From Laburnicola sp. R22_1 (lineage: Eukaryota > Ascomycota > Dothideomycetes > Pleosporales > Didymosphaeriaceae): a stretch of 64,000 nucleotides of DNA. The DNA lies in the NCBI GenBank assembly GCA_014281115.1, contig JACONQ010000011.1, positions 806,001-870,000 of the forward strand, read 5' to 3'. Made by a program: the position numbers and the translations under genes. Below are positions 34,310 through 46,533 of this stretch, piece by piece (the first letter of the stretch is position 1; the number at the start of each line of letters is the position of its first letter). The notes below the pieces were generated by a model. That model saw only the letters and a list, made by a program, of their open reading frames with translations, ran no database searches and had not been told where the DNA came from.

Positions 34310-34345
34310 ATGACATCGATCGCGTCCCAATACCATACCTATTAG
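34310..34345 (+). CDS. possible uORF in leader of the MsnA-like gene
   Basis: ATG at 34310 opens an 11-codon frame (MTSIASQYHTY) ending in TAG, about 265 bases ahead of the main start. Whether it lies in the mRNA depends on the transcription start, which I cannot see. Confidence 0.3.
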   Translation: MTSIASQYHTY

Positions 34346-34530
34346 TAGACGGTTTCGTTATAACGAACCGTTGTCCAGTCACTCCCTCAACATTTCATAA
34401 ACAGTCTCGTGCTCGGTGCTATCGCTACCGCGACCCTAATAAACAAACCATCACCACATCGGATACCGGAAGGAACATCGACCGTGGTTACCAAGCTGTA
34501 CATATTCAAATCTTGTGTAGAACATCTTTG

Positions 34531-34589
34531 GTAAGTGCCTCAGGTGTGCTCTGACGTCTATCGGAATGCGTCTGACATTCCACGTATAG
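34531..34589 (+). other. probable 5' UTR intron of the MsnA-like gene
   Basis: GTAAGT at 34531, a TCTGAC branch site near 34570 and TATAG at 34585-34589 make a 59-base intron typical for this genome. It ends 20 bases before the start codon and would remove an ATG at 34567. Confidence 0.5.
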
Positions 34590-34609
34590 AAGAAACACCC
34601 ATATACGCT

Positions 34610-36397
34610 ATGGAGGGCTCATATCCTATGTTCCCGGCGCAAGCCATGGGACAGGCGCCTTTCTTTTACTACAACCCAGACCCCAATTCAGAAAAGGCAC
34701 GCCAGCACGGCCATTTCACGCCCCAGCCGGCCGGACAAGCGCAGCACATGTTCAACCCGCATGGTGTTGTGTACCAGAGGCCTTCGTCGTCGTCCAACGC
34801 ACCGTCCACTCCGTTCCAGGCCTCGTCCAACCACGTTTTGACGCCGGTGGCATCGCCGCAGCCCATGTACCAGAAGCCCACAATCCTCGTCCAGCCGCAG
34901 GACTCACCGTATCTACGCCCGCTCGACACCGACTTCTCTGACATGCGATTTGCACCTGCCACTCCCCCTTTGTCGGCATGCGGAAGCAGCATCAGCAGCC
35001 CGCCCTCGACATGCGATGTGCTGCCGACACCGATGCAAGCGTTTTTCCCTGGTGAAGGCATCGAGGGTGTGAAACAAGGTTGCGAGGAGGAGGTCTTTTC
35101 TGAGATTCTGGCTGCAGGCGCGGATTGGCGATCGGCCTCACCTCCGATGACACCAGGTAAGTTCTCTGCGGTTCGCGCGCACGTGCGCTATTGTGCGTGT
35201 AGAATTGTTTGGAGCGCGTTGGGCTGACTTCGCGAAGTGTTCATCCAGCCACCAACCCATGGACAGGGGTCCTACCTCCTGTCTGCAACGTCGTGCCCCT
35301 CGCTCTCACCCTCGCCCTCACCACTCCCGCGCGCAACTTTCGCCGAGGCCGAGAATAACTTCTGCAACCCCCGCGATCTCACCGTTGCTGCGTCGCCCGG
35401 TCCGTGTCTGCCGACGCTGTTTTCTGCCGACGACGAGCACAAGTTCGTGTTCGAGTGTGAGACTGCCAAGCCTGTGGAGTCTGACCAATCATTCGCCGCC
35501 ACCGGCCCGCCTGCCTGGGAGCCCCTTTTCGAGCTCGATTCCGAAGACGACCTGGTCACCTACACCGACTGCCCGCTCACCCACAACGCGCACTTCTTGG
35601 GCAGCAAGCGACAACGCACCGACAAGGTTGACTTTGCCGCTGAAGAGGCTCACCTGGCCGACGAGAGCTACCTCGACTCCGAAGACGACCTTCCCGTCCA
35701 CGGCCTGCCACTGACGCCCTGCTCCTACGACAGCTTCGACAGCTTCTGCGCCGACGACATGGCTGTTGAGACTGCACCCAAGAAGCGCTCCATGAAGAAG
35801 GCTGCCCAGAGCGAGACCAGCGACGCCGAGTCGCCCGACTATCAAGGTAGGGCCGCGGCATCTGGTGACAACTCCACCCAGTCTGGAGCTTCAAGCCAAC
35901 AGGACTCAGGTGCCAACGACAACGCCGTCGGCTCTTCCAGCTCTGATGACAACGCCTCCCCGCCACCGTCTGCCCCGACTAGCCGTCGTGGTCGCAAGCA
36001 GTCTCTCACCGAGGATCCCTCCAAGACCTTTGTCTGCCAACTCTGCAACCGCCGCTTCCGCCGCCAGGAGCACCTCAAGCGCCACTACCGGTCTCTCCAC
36101 ACCCAGGACAAGCCCTTCGAGTGCACCGACTGCGGCAAGAAGTTCTCCCGCAGTGACAATCTGTCTCAGCACCAGCGAACTCACGGTGCTGGTGCTGTTG
36201 TCATGGGTGTCCTCGATCAGTCTGAGATGCCGCAACAGCAGTCTGTCGGTCCTTACGACAACCAGGATCCTGCCATGCTTGGCCAAATCCTCTATTCCGC
36301 AGCCGCCAACATCTCAAGCTCCAGCTCAGATGGCTTCTCAACCGACCTGGATACCTCACCCATCAGCAAGATGCGGAAGAGGAAGAGGGACGAGTAG
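34610..36397 (+). CDS. msnA: C2H2 zinc-finger stress factor, MsnA/Seb1/Msn2 type
   Basis: Exons 34610-35156 and 35238-36397 give 568 residues. The intron (81 bases, GTAAGT to GCGAAG, branch GCTGAC) fits phase 1 only with this acceptor, since the CCAG eleven bases further would break the frame. The start [14 protein letters not shown] and Pro/Ser/Gln-rich N-terminal half suit an activation region. Two C2H2 fingers near residues 446-498 ([20 protein letters not shown] and [20 protein letters not shown], linked by RSLHTQDKP) match the DNA-binding pair of MsnA and Seb1. The protein ends in a basic KMRKRKRDE. The factor should bind CCCCT stress elements and control osmotic, oxidative and heat responses in the nucleus. 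The long upstream region, leader intron and possible uORF suggest controlled expression. Confidence 0.93.
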
Positions 36398-37710
36398 TAC
36401 ACCACTGCTCCCTTTTCTTTCGGCTTTCTTTTATGATCAGACATGACCTCCCCACTACGTAGAGGAGCTCCCTAATGCCAGATGGTATCCCGTCTGCATA
36501 ATGTCGTTACGCAAGGGCGGCTCATAGACTGGCGGGTCGGGTTTTCTCGCAACGGTCTACTCCTCGGTTTCATCTCACCTTCTACATTCATCCCGCACAA
36601 AAAAAAGTCCTTCCCCTCTACCGCCTCTCTTCGATTGGCCTTTCTCTGTATTCATTCCCTTGCCCCATGTGGGCACATAATCTTGCTACCCATTTTCTCC
36701 TGCATCAGCGTTTGATTATGTTTTCTTTTATCGGACACCAGGCACTCGGTGTTTTCCCAATCGGCGGTTGGTAGCTTCGGCTCGGTCGGTCGGTCGGCCT
36801 AAACATGGTTCTGGTGTAATGGGCACATATAGACAGTGTGGTGTTTTCCGGTTTTGCTTTTTTTCCCTTTTTGGTTTTTGGAGAGCAAGAACACACTCGT
36901 TCACGATACGACATGGCCCCCATTTATACTACCAGGCCGGGTTTCCTCTCCGCGCTCTTTATTGAGTTTCTACACTCGTTGTAATTCGAGCAGGAATTTT
37001 GCGGGTTTGGCGGATTCGTTTTAAGGATTTTGTCAAACCTGTCATTTTTCGCTGTCTCTGGCACATTCTGGAAATATTTCGCTTCGTTATATCTGTAGTT
37101 TCCTACATTATCACCCTTCTCCTACTTCAGAATGAATTTCTGTGTTTGTAAGTTTAGAGTGCTGGCACTACGAATTATAAAATTGCACAAAAACGTCTGA
37201 AATGGTGCTTGCGTTGGGTGTCTTGTTATGTGGTGATGGGCTGTCGAATGCCTTCCGGCATCGCCTCCGTGCTCTTCGTCTTGACATGTCGACCAACTTA
37301 TCGGTACTAGTTCATGAGACCGCTAGGGTTCTTGCAGCTGCATTTCAAGGAACGATGTATATCGAAAGGTACGCGACGTCGACATGACTTGATAGAGTTC
37401 AACATTGCATTGCTTTGGATTCCTAAGCTCTAGTAATTAGATGGACTCAACGCGACTCAGTCTCGGTAGCTTGCTTTACGTTTGACAACAATCTCACAAA
37501 TAATTGCGTTATCATCCGTCTTCCGCTATCTTCAACGTGTGCACTGTGTTACCGCTGCAGAGCGCTCCTTTCCCATCCAAGCTGCGGTGAATGATGAGGG
37601 GCACTTTTTTCTCGCGTCCGCTCCCCACCTCCAGCGGACAACACAGCACCACAACAAACACCACGCTCACTTCCCTTTCTGTCGCTCCTTTGCATTGCAA
37701 CCCGCTCACC
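36398..37710. other. intergenic between the MsnA-like gene and DPH6
   Basis: About 1.3 kb, T-rich on the + strand over 36600-37150, probably a long 3' UTR of the zinc-finger gene followed by the DPH6 promoter. The GGTCGGTCGGTCGG run at 36785 is a short tandem repeat. No gene supported. Confidence 0.45.
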
Positions 37711-39786
37711 ATGGCCACTCCCTTAAACGTCATCGCTTTAATTTCCGGCGGCAAAGACTCTCTCTTCTCTATGCTGCACTGCCTAGCAAACGGCCACAAA
37801 GTCATCGCATTAGCGAACCTCCACCCATCAACACTCGAAAACGAAGATATCAATAGCTACATGTACCAAACCGTAGGCCACACCACCATTCCCCTCTACG
37901 AATCCGCTCTCGGAATCCCTCTCTACCGGCAGCCAATCTCCGGCTCTGCCGTCGTTCATGCAAGAGACTACACGCAGCAGGATGACGACGAGACCGAGTC
38001 GCTCATCCCGCTGTTAATGAACGTCAAGGCGGCTCACCCGGACGCCAACGCCGTGTCTACGGGTGCCATATTGTCTACGTACCAGCGCACGCGTGTCGAA
38101 AACGTGGCGATCCGGCTCGGACTTACGCCTCTTTCTTACTTGTGGCAATACCCGTTTTTGCCGCCGTATCTGCAGTCGAGTCTACTGACTGATATGCATG
38201 CCGTCGGGCAAGACGCGAGGATCATCAAGGTGGCGTCTGGTGGTATGGATGAGAGTTTTCTGTGGGAAGATGTCGCCAAGCCAACGACGGTTGCTCGGAT
38301 GAAAAAGGCGGTTGGGCGCTTTAGTGAGAGTTCCGACGGGGCGTTGCTGGGTGAAGGGGGTGAGTTTGAGACTTTGGCTATTGGTGGCCCGTCGGTGCTG
38401 TGGAAGGGGAGGATTGTCATGGAGGAGGGCGAGGTTGTGCGGCAGGGTGCGGGGGCGGCGATGTGGAAGGCGAAAGCTGCAAAGGTTGTTGAAAAAGAGG
38501 AGGATAGGTTCAGTCTCTCGGAGCTGAGGAAACCGCGCATATTCGACGATGAGTTTCTGCGGTTACTGGATGCACCGCTGGATACGTCTGGGAGGCTCGC
38601 GAGCCTCACCAGTACCGGTGGTGACGGGCCGGCGACGCCAACGCCACTACCTACCAGCAGGCACTGGAAGCACGGGAATGCGCATGTCTTCAACAACATC
38701 ACTGGTGAAACGGTACCAGGCATTGCATCTGATATCAAGACCCAATTTACCAACATACTCCTGCGTCTCAACGAGCTGTTGACTTTCAGCCACACATCTA
38801 AACAATCAATCACACACTGCATGCTCCTCCTCCGCGACATGACCGACTTCACCCTCATAAACACCCTCTACGCCACCTTTTTCGACTTCACCAATCCACC
38901 CAGCAGAGTCACCGTCGCGGTGGGCGACGCCATGCAAAACCCATCCTCCATCATGCTCTCCGCCATCGCACACGTCGACTGCGAAAGGCGAGGCCTCCAC
39001 GTTCAAAGTCACTCCTACTGGGCTCCTGCTAATATTGGACCATACAGCCATGCCATCTCCACGCCGGTGGTTGTGGAGAGCGGTGACGCGAGGCTGGGCT
39101 ACGAGGTACACATTGCAGGACAGATACCGCTCGAGCCGGCTTCTATGACGCTTTATACTAGAGATGGCTTCAAAGGCGAAGCGCTACTTGCCTTGCAGCA
39201 CCTTTTTCGCATCGGGCGCTCGCAAAACGTAAGATGGTGGACTGCAGGCGTGGCGGTGATACCGTCCTCCGCGGACGCAGAGACACGCGGAGAGCGTGTG
39301 TCGCTTGCCCAGCGTATTTGGAAAGCTGTGCACGATGCTAGACTCTTCGAGAGAGACGAAGATGCCGAGGTCGTAGACGTGTGGGACCGCAAGAATGTCG
39401 CAAAAGCTTTTGACGATGCGGTTGAGCGATCCCCTCTACCGGATTACGAGGGGTTTGGAGAGGGCGCACAGCGCGTTCCGCCGTGCTTTGTTGTCGAGGT
39501 CGAGGCACTGCCTCGATATGCGTCTGTCGAGTGGGTCTCTACGGGTCTTACTGTGCCTTCTAGCCGGTCTCGCTATTGTGCCGTTGAGATTCCGGGTAAA
39601 AAAGAGGGTTTGGAATTTTGGAAGAGCGTGAGGAATGTCAAGTATGCGACGCTCTACTATTCGCCTGGGTTTGAGAGGGGAGATTGGATGCTGGAAGGCG
39701 TTTCGTGGGTGCCTTGTAAGAGGGTGTATGGGGAGGATGGGGGAGAGGTTAGGGCGGTGTTGGTGGGAAGGTTACAAGAAGCATAA
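37711..39786 (+). CDS. DPH6: Diphthine-ammonia ligase Dph6 with RidA-like domains
   Basis: One exon of 691 codons; the ATG at 37711 follows CTCACC and precedes MATPLNVIALISGGKDSLF. The PP-loop SGGKDS at residues 12-17 marks the N-type ATP pyrophosphatase domain (about 1-240), which also has GEGGEFETL. The rest holds two YjgF/RidA-like domains: one at about 335-470 (with SITHCMLLLRDMTDFTLINT) and one at about 470-640 (YWAPANIGPYSHAI). The same three-domain form is found in budding yeast Dph6 (685 residues). The enzyme makes the last step of diphthamide on His of eEF2, using ATP and ammonium. In-frame GTG and ATG codons further up (37591) would add 40 residues that do not resemble the family. 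It lies 11 kb from another diphthamide gene. Confidence 0.95.
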   Translation: MATPLNVIALISGGKDSLFSMLHCLANGHKVIALANLHPSTLENEDINSYMYQTVGHTTIPLYESALGIPLYRQPISGSAVVHARDYTQQDDDETESLIPLLMNVKAAHPDANAVSTGAILSTYQRTRVENVAIRLGLTPLSYLWQYPFLPPYLQSSLLTDMHAVGQDARIIKVASGGMDESFLWEDVAKPTTVARMKKAVGRFSESSDGALLGEGGEFETLAIGGPSVLWKGRIVMEEGEVVRQGAGAAMWKAKAAKVVEKEEDRFSLSELRKPRIFDDEFLRLLDAPLDTSGRLASLTSTGGDGPATPTPLPTSRHWKHGNAHVFNNITGETVPGIASDIKTQFTNILLRLNELLTFSHTSKQSITHCMLLLRDMTDFTLINTLYATFFDFTNPPSRVTVAVGDAMQNPSSIMLSAIAHVDCERRGLHVQSHSYWAPANIGPYSHAISTPVVVESGDARLGYEVHIAGQIPLEPASMTLYTRDGFKGEALLALQHLFRIGRSQNVRWWTAGVAVIPSSADAETRGERVSLAQRIWKAVHDARLFERDEDAEVVDVWDRKNVAKAFDDAVERSPLPDYEGFGEGAQRVPPCFVVEVEALPRYASVEWVSTGLTVPSSRSRYCAVEIPGKKEGLEFWKSVRNVKYATLYYSPGFERGDWMLEGVSWVPCKRVYGEDGGEVRAVLVGRLQEA

Positions 39787-40260
39787 GCAAAGAAGATAAA
39801 CTACGTCTGCATCCATGATTCAGCGGTTCGATTCCCCATACATACGGCAACAAGCTCGGACACGTGGTGGTGTGGTGATTCTGGTACGTATGCGCCGCCA
39901 AGGTGACGGGAGGTCGACGATTCGGCCGCGAGCGCGTATGCGGCCCAATCATGCGCCACACAGAAGCCCCCTCGGGCGCGTGCAGGGCTATCGGTGCCGT
40001 GGCGGAGCCCAAAGACGACGTCGTGCAGGGCGCAAAGGCAATAATGGGACGGCAGGCTTGTACGTCAGCAGCAGGAACGCGCCCATCCGCATCGGCATCC
40101 CGTCTCGAGTCCTGCGTCCCCCTCTGCCTTGCGTGTCTCTGCGCCTCGACAGCAGCAGCGTCATATCGGACGACTAACAACTACCCCGCGCGCCCGCCGC
40201 TGTCAAACACAACTGCCTGCCTCTACCGCCCACCCACCCACACGCACTCACCACCACGCC
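39787..40260. other. intergenic, promoter of WW/PhoD gene
   Basis: About 470 bases between two genes of the same direction, GC-rich. A GGTTCGATTCC string near 39826 looks like a tRNA T-loop but no arms pair around it. Nothing else. Confidence 0.5.
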
Positions 40261-43200
40261 ATGGACGCCCGCAAGCGGGGCCGCCCTGAGGAGGAGCTCT
40301 TCCTGGGCCCGGCCGACACGCCCGAGACGCCCACCATTGGGCCGCTGAGGATACAGAAGCGCGACTCCAACACCAAGAGCCCGCCGCCGCGGACCGACTC
40401 GGCTGGCAGCGCAAACCACCCCGTCTTCTCGCGGCCGCCGCCCATGCCCGCCTTCCCAGCCCCGCCCACGAGCCCGCCCACGGCGCCCCTGCCCTACCCA
40501 GACGACCGCCCGCTGACGCAGCACACGCCGCAGAGCGACTCGGAGACGAAGACCAAGGCCGCAGACCCAGCAGATGCAGAAGAAGGTCGGAGGCGCGGCT
40601 CCTCCAGCGCAACGGGACCAAGCCCCTCGTCCCCGAGCTCGCGCCCCAGATTCAATGCGCAGGACCCGAACAGGCCGTCCGTAGCAGGCTACGGCGCACC
40701 TGGCAGAGCTCCAGATGGGTCAATACAGCCCTCCAAGCTGGCAGAACGGAGGGGAACCGCGCCCAAAGCCCTCCCCGACTCTCCGGGCCCAGAGACGCCT
40801 GATAAGGAGGCCTCTGATAAGGAGGCCTTGTTCCAGCGGCCGCCGCAGAGGCAGGCCAGTACGGATCCAAGCCCTTTCCCAGACTACCACCAGCAATACT
40901 GGCCTCCGCCTGCTGTTCCCGGGGCACTGCAGTCGCCAGGACCCGCGCTGAAGATCCCCAACCCCGGCGGTGTCAATCGCCTGAGCTCGACCGCTTCGAC
41001 GTCCACAACGAAAGCCCAGCGAGGGTCTCCACCACCCCCTGAGACGCCCATCATTCCTCCCCCGGGCGGTGGAATCGAGGCGCGATTTGCAGCCGCGGGA
41101 ATCGCTGGCCCATCTACATTGACCAGTCTGCAAGCCCAGACGGCGCAGAATGCTGCGGCTGCGCAGAGAAACCAGGTATATGCCAATCAGCCAAGGCCCA
41201 GTATTTCGTCGCCCCCGCCAAACCAGCAACCTCCGAGACGGCCATGGACACCCACCGAGCAGCCCGGCAGCCAGCCGCACGGCCCTCCGGCGGTATACCA
41301 AGGCATCAATCAGGTCGGGCCTTCGAGTAGTCCTCCACAAGCACCTCTACCTCAGGTACCAGGACATCCGGCCAATACAACGTCTCCACCGCCAATGAAC
41401 GGCTCTCAGGAGCACTCGTTGACGCAAGATATGGGCCGGATGACCATGAACGAAGAACCGCCACCAGCATACTCTAGCATTCAACAACAACCAGCGGCCG
41501 CCTCGGCGCAGGGATTTCCAAACGAGAAGCAGCGGCCCCAGGGAGCGGCTGCGCAAACTTCACAACCCGCTGCCATGAGTGATCCAAACATACAACAACA
41601 TCCCGCTTTTGCGAACGACCTGCGTTCTCCGCAACCGGGTCCATCTTCACAGCCGTCGGGCGTCGTGGCGCCAACACCGACTGCAAGTCAGTTTCCACAA
41701 CAAGCACAGCAAGGGCAACAAGTACAGAATGCCACTACACCCAGTCCAGCTCCAGGACCCGGACCTGGACCTGCCTCGCCCCCTCCGCTTCCCGAGGGCT
41801 GGATAGCGCATCTTGACCCAAATTCTGGCCAATACTACTACATTCATCTTCCGACACAATCAACACAGTGGGAATTTCCCAAGGGTCCGACGCCCTTGAA
41901 TTTGAACGAGCCCATGTCACCCGCGGGTTCTTTCGCGAACCCGTTGGCATCTCCAGCATTTGGCAAGACACCTCTTGCTTCTCCTGGCTTCCCCACTCAG
42001 ACCGCTGGTTATCCTGAAGGCATGCTTGGTATGGCATCGATCGCAACTCCGACTACCACCGGCTTCACCGGACCTCCCCCCGTCGCTGGTGTAGACATGT
42101 ACAAAGTCAACCCAACCAACAGTGTGTACTTTGGCCCGTATCTGAGATATACGAACATGGATATCGAGCGAGGCCTGTGGTTGGGATCGATTCTCCTCAT
42201 CACGAACACCCCTCATCCTCCAACTATCCATCTCCACCAAAGCGTAGATCTCTCTCCCAACCCTCGGCAACTCAAGGCGAATCCGATCTACACACATCAG
42301 ACATGGATATTTTATCGGTACGACATCGAGTTGAAAATGGAGGAAGATCACGCAGCGAAGTGGACATATGCGATTACCTCACATTTGGGTTGCACACGCT
42401 TCGAGTTCTTGGTAGCAGGACGCAACGAAACCAGCTGGCGCTTCATTGCTCACTCAGGCAACGACTTCGCTCTTAATGTCAGCGCGAATGAGCGGTCTAA
42501 GCTTGGCGGAGTTGGGTATATGTGGAAAGACATCCTCCAGAAGAATACTGAGTGTGGTGGTTTCCACGTGCAGCTTGGCTTAGGCGGTCAGATATATGCG
42601 GACAGGCTGTGGAAAGAGCTACCTCTGCTCAAGCAATGGACATCGATGAGCGGCAAAGAGAATCGAAAGAATGCGCCGTGGACCGCGAAGCATGACGAGG
42701 AAGTCTGCCATGCGTACTTCCACTTCTATACGAGCCATTTCGACCAGCCGCATTTGCGGGAGGCATTTGCACAGATCCCGCATATCTTAGCCCTTGATGA
42801 CCATGACATGTAAGCGGATTTCTCTCGTGTTGCTGTGGACATATTGCTAATCACAATTTCAGCTTTGACGGATTTGGCTCCTACCCGGAACATATGCAAT
42901 TCTCCAACATATTCAAGAATATTGGCAGAATAGGTATCGAGATGTACTTGCTCTTCCAACATCATACTACACTGGAGATCCTTCGCAACGTAAACAACGA
43001 CATGGACCTCTTCACGATCACGGGCACTGGATGGCATTTCATCAAGTACCTTGGCCCTTCTGTCGTTGTTGTAGGACCTGATTGCCGGTCTGAGCGAAAC
43101 CCGCACCAGGTAATGGCTGGCCCAACGTACCAGGGCATATTCCCCAAGGTTGCAGTACTTCCGCTCAGTGTGCAGCACTGCATCTGGATAGTTCCAGTCC

Positions 43201-44057
43201 CTATCATCTACCCGCGCCTGGAATCCGTCGAGCATCTCGCCCACTCGATGGCGACAGGAAAGAAGGCTATCACCGGAACGTTCAACATGTTTGGCAAAGT
43301 TACCAGTTCGGTGGCAGGCGTTGTCGGTGCTAAAGGCGTGGTTGGGGATGGGTTCAACTCGGTCAAGAAAGCCGTCGGCAAGTCAGGTCTTATGAGCGGT
43401 GTGCTGAGTCCTTTTGGTGAGATTGATCTGCTAGACGAGCTTCGTGATCAATGGACACACGATTCAAAGGTACGTTTAATCACGCATACTCAAGCGACAA
43501 CTACTTACGTGATGTAGGATCTCGAGCGTACGTACTTTATCCGGACCTTGCAAGGTATCGCACACAACAAGTCCCTTCGCATGACTTTCTTCTCGGGAGG
43601 CGTTGACTGTTGCGGTGCTGGTCTTGTGCACGATCCATCGAAACCACAGGACCACAAAACAATGTACCAAATCATCTCATCGTCGGTGGTGAACGCACCC
43701 CCATCCAACTACGTCCTCCGTCTTCTACACAACAACCGAGCGCTGTATGTTCCGCAGAACGGACACCGCTCCAACCATACACCCTCGGACACGAAAGAAG
43801 ACATGATGGAGATCTTCACGCAAGATGTCAACGGCACAACAAGAGAGTACAAACGATTAATGGGCCGGAGAAATTACGTGGCATGCGTTGTGTACGATCC
43901 AGAGATTGTGAATGGGACGTTTGGGCAGGTACCTGGACAGCACGGCAGTGGGAAGTTGTCGCTTGCGGTGGACTTTATGGTGCAGAACGAGGGGCCGTAC
44001 AGTGCGCCGATGAAGTACGGACCGGTTATTGTGCCGAGTTTAGAGTACGGGAGATAG
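40261..44057 (+). CDS. WW-domain protein with PhoD-like phosphatase domain
   Basis: Exons 40261-42809, 42863-43469 and 43518-44057 give 1231 residues; introns are 53 and 48 bases and fit phase. The first 500 residues are Pro/Ser/Gln-rich and disordered, starting MDARKRGRPEEELFLG. A WW domain lies at about 511-540 (LPEGWIAHLDPNSGQYYYI, second Trp in TQWEFP). The C-terminal 600 residues form the fungal PhoD-like metallophosphatase domain: WTYAITSHLGCTRFEFLVAG, ILALDDHDIFDGFGSYP and HNKSLRMTFFSGGVDCCGAG. The DDHD with its following D fits metal ligands of the PhoD family. Activity and substrate are unknown; the WW domain suggests binding to Pro-rich partners. The gene runs with DPH6 and FMP32 on the same strand. 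Confidence 0.87.
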
Positions 44058-44421
44058 ACGCGGGTTTGCGATTGAGCGTTTGTAATATTGAGCGAGCGAG
44101 CGAGCAGTGTCCCTTGAATGTGGGATAATGCATAGCGTGCGTGAATGTTTGGGGAGGAATTCTTGTAGCGACGATTCTGTTTTACGGCAATATACAGTAT
44201 TGAGACCAATGATTATAGATATGAGGTCTTTTGTACACTTTGCTGGGTACCTGTTTGAGCGTGTAGGGAGGATCGTGACTGCGCGAAGACGTGGAAGTGA
44301 TTGCCCGTTTTGGTAGACCATCGCGGAAGGCGCGAGGTCGGCTTATGTCATCGCGAAGTTTGCCTGTTCCGAAGCTGCGACCGAAACAGTGCCTGCCAAA
44401 CCACGCAAGCGTCACACCACC
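44058..44421. other. intergenic, WW/PhoD to FMP32-like gene
   Basis: About 360 bases holding one 3' end and one promoter; nothing further seen. Confidence 0.5.
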
Positions 44422-45337
44422 ATGGCGGCTCGGACAGTGCTGCCTCGCTTTCTATTGCCCCGGAGGATCGGGGCATCGCGAGTGTTCAAGCATGCCCCTT
44501 CTGCTAACGCGATAGCTTCGACTTTTCCCCAGACACCCTCAGCGCCATCGGAACGAACGACACGAGCGCATTCTACGATAGCCAGACAGTGCCTCCTGGT
44601 CAGCCAGCGAGAGAGGCCGGCACAACACCCTCAGAATACTACGAAAGCATCATCGCGCCGAGCATTCAGTGCAACTGCTGCCCCACGGAAAGACCACCAC
44701 TTCGACACGCTCAAGTTTGTGCAGCGATTGAAAGATGAAGGGTTCACAGAGGAGCAAGCGGTGGCGATGATGAGGGTCCTAAGCGATGTCGTTGAAGAGA
44801 GGTGTGTTTGCCTGCAAGTACAATGCTCTGACATTGGCTAAGGGCAGTCCAGCATCCAAAACCTCACGCGGGTCATGGTGCTCCGCGAAGACCAGGAGAA
44901 AGCAACGTACAACCAGAGGGTCGACTTTACGAAGCTGCGGTCGGAGCTCCTGACCGCCGACCAGACGGAATCGTCGCTGACGCGCTCTTCGCACGAGCGG
45001 TTGACAAACGAGCTGGCGAAGCTGAACTCGCGGCTGCGCGATGAAATACAGCGGACACAGGCGTCGGTGCGGCTGGATCTCAATCTCGAGAAGGGCCGCA
45101 TCCGCGAGGAGGCCAATGTGCAGGAGCTTAAGCTCAAGGAGACGGAGACGCGGATAGAGCAGGAGACGGCGCAGTTGCGCGAGAGGCTCGAGGCTGTCAA
45201 GTTCTCGACACTGCAGTGGCTAGTGTATGTTTATGGATATATTGGCACGGATGCAAGAAGCTGGCTAACGGGATGGCAGGGGCGTGTGCACTGGTACTGC
45301 GGCTCTGATGCTCGGTGTTTGGCGTTTGCTCATGTGA
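44422..45337 (+). CDS. FMP32: DUF1640/CCDC90 (FMP32, MCUR1-like) mitochondrial protein
   Basis: Exons 44422-44801, 44853-45224 and 45280-45337 give 269 residues. The first acceptor is the second of two close AGs (TCCAG, 44848-44852); only that one restores EESIQNLTRVMVLRED. The N-terminus MAARTVLPRFLLPRRIGASR is Arg-rich with few acids, a mitochondrial presequence; the mature part starts around DTLKFVQRLKDEGFTEEQA, the conserved N-terminal helix of the family. A long coiled coil follows (about 130-240), and one membrane helix closes the protein (WLVGVCTGTAALMLGVW). Yeast Fmp32 and human MCUR1/CCDC90B have the same head-coil-anchor plan in the inner membrane; functions proposed include proline use, complex IV assembly and calcium uniporter regulation. 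Confidence 0.9.
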
Positions 45338-46533
45338 AGCAAGCACTACACGCCGCGCTTCATCGGGACCTCCAGCATGGCGGTGGTATTAAGACTACTT
45401 GTATAACAGTTCGGGACGAGATGGATCATGGTAGATACCCAGGTAGGGAAACGGTCGATGTCGATGGAGCGATCCACTGCGGCACCCGTGCACTGCATCA
45501 AAATGGTGGTGTCACAGCATGCACAGCCAGAATGATGGCAGCACAGCGGCATTGATTGCGGCAAAGGACGCCGGGGGCAGTTCATGACACGGGCAGGGCA
45601 GTGAAGAGCGCCGTTATTTCGTAGACGTAGCCTTGACGCCTGAGTGAGTGCTGTAAATTGTGGGCGTGTGTACCGATGATGCAATAGCCCGCGGTCAGTC
45701 AGCCGTGCGCTGCGACGCGCCCAGGTACACGTACTTGGATGCGGGCATGGGCACAAGAGGTCTCGGTAGCCAAACGATATGGACTGGCCTGAAACGAATG
45801 GAAACCAGCGTCAAATTTACTGCGTGAAGTGGCACGAATCAATACGCATGGGTGCTGGTGCGCGGCCGTGCTGTCCAAGTTTTCTAGCTGGTTCCAAGGA
45901 GCGCTGATTGGCGGGCAGAGCCCCTGGCTCAGGCAACCTTGGAAGCCCAGAATTTGAATGCGCGCCGGGGGCGTGACGCGCGTGAACCCGTGGACATTGA
46001 AGGCGACAGTAGAGGGCGTTGGCGCGGGCGCAACAATGGCTTCAAACGCATGGCAAAGCGGCGTGGGCGATGGCCACCCCCCATGCATCGCTAGCACCGG
46101 AGCCGCTGCCATTCCATTTGAATGTGCAGGTGGGGTGTCGGACGCCTCACGTGAGCCCTGGAGTCCGGGTGCCCGGATTCGAGGTCGAGAAGGCACCAAA
46201 CATTGCATTGGATAAAGAATGGACTGCCTCGTGACCAGCGGCTGGCCCCGGGGAGACGTGAATGAACAGAGGAGAGCTAGACTTGTCGGTGGGTGAAGCG
46301 GAGCCCGGGGAAGGCGCTGTGCTGGCTCGGGGCGGATCAACGGCGGGCCTGTGAAAGACGAGAGGAGGGCTCTAGTTCAAAAAGCGCAGCAGCCTGCGCA
46401 CCTCAAAACACTCACCTGCACTCGCCGACGCTCCACGCACAACTCGACACCACCACCACCCGGCCCCTCTCTCAACTCCCGCCTGCACGCATCCTCGACA
46501 CCACTCCCCGCTGCTGCCACATACTCTGTCACC
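45338..46533. other. intergenic, promoter of 14-3-3 gene
   Basis: About 1.2 kb. The last 120 bases before the 14-3-3 start are C-rich (CACCACCACCACCCGGCCCC and similar), a typical leader. No gene or RNA supported further up. Confidence 0.45.

Noticed and set aside
39820..39850. GGTTCGATTCC string resembling a tRNA T-loop
   Set aside because: The flanking bases do not pair as a T-stem, and no anticodon or D-arm is found upstream.
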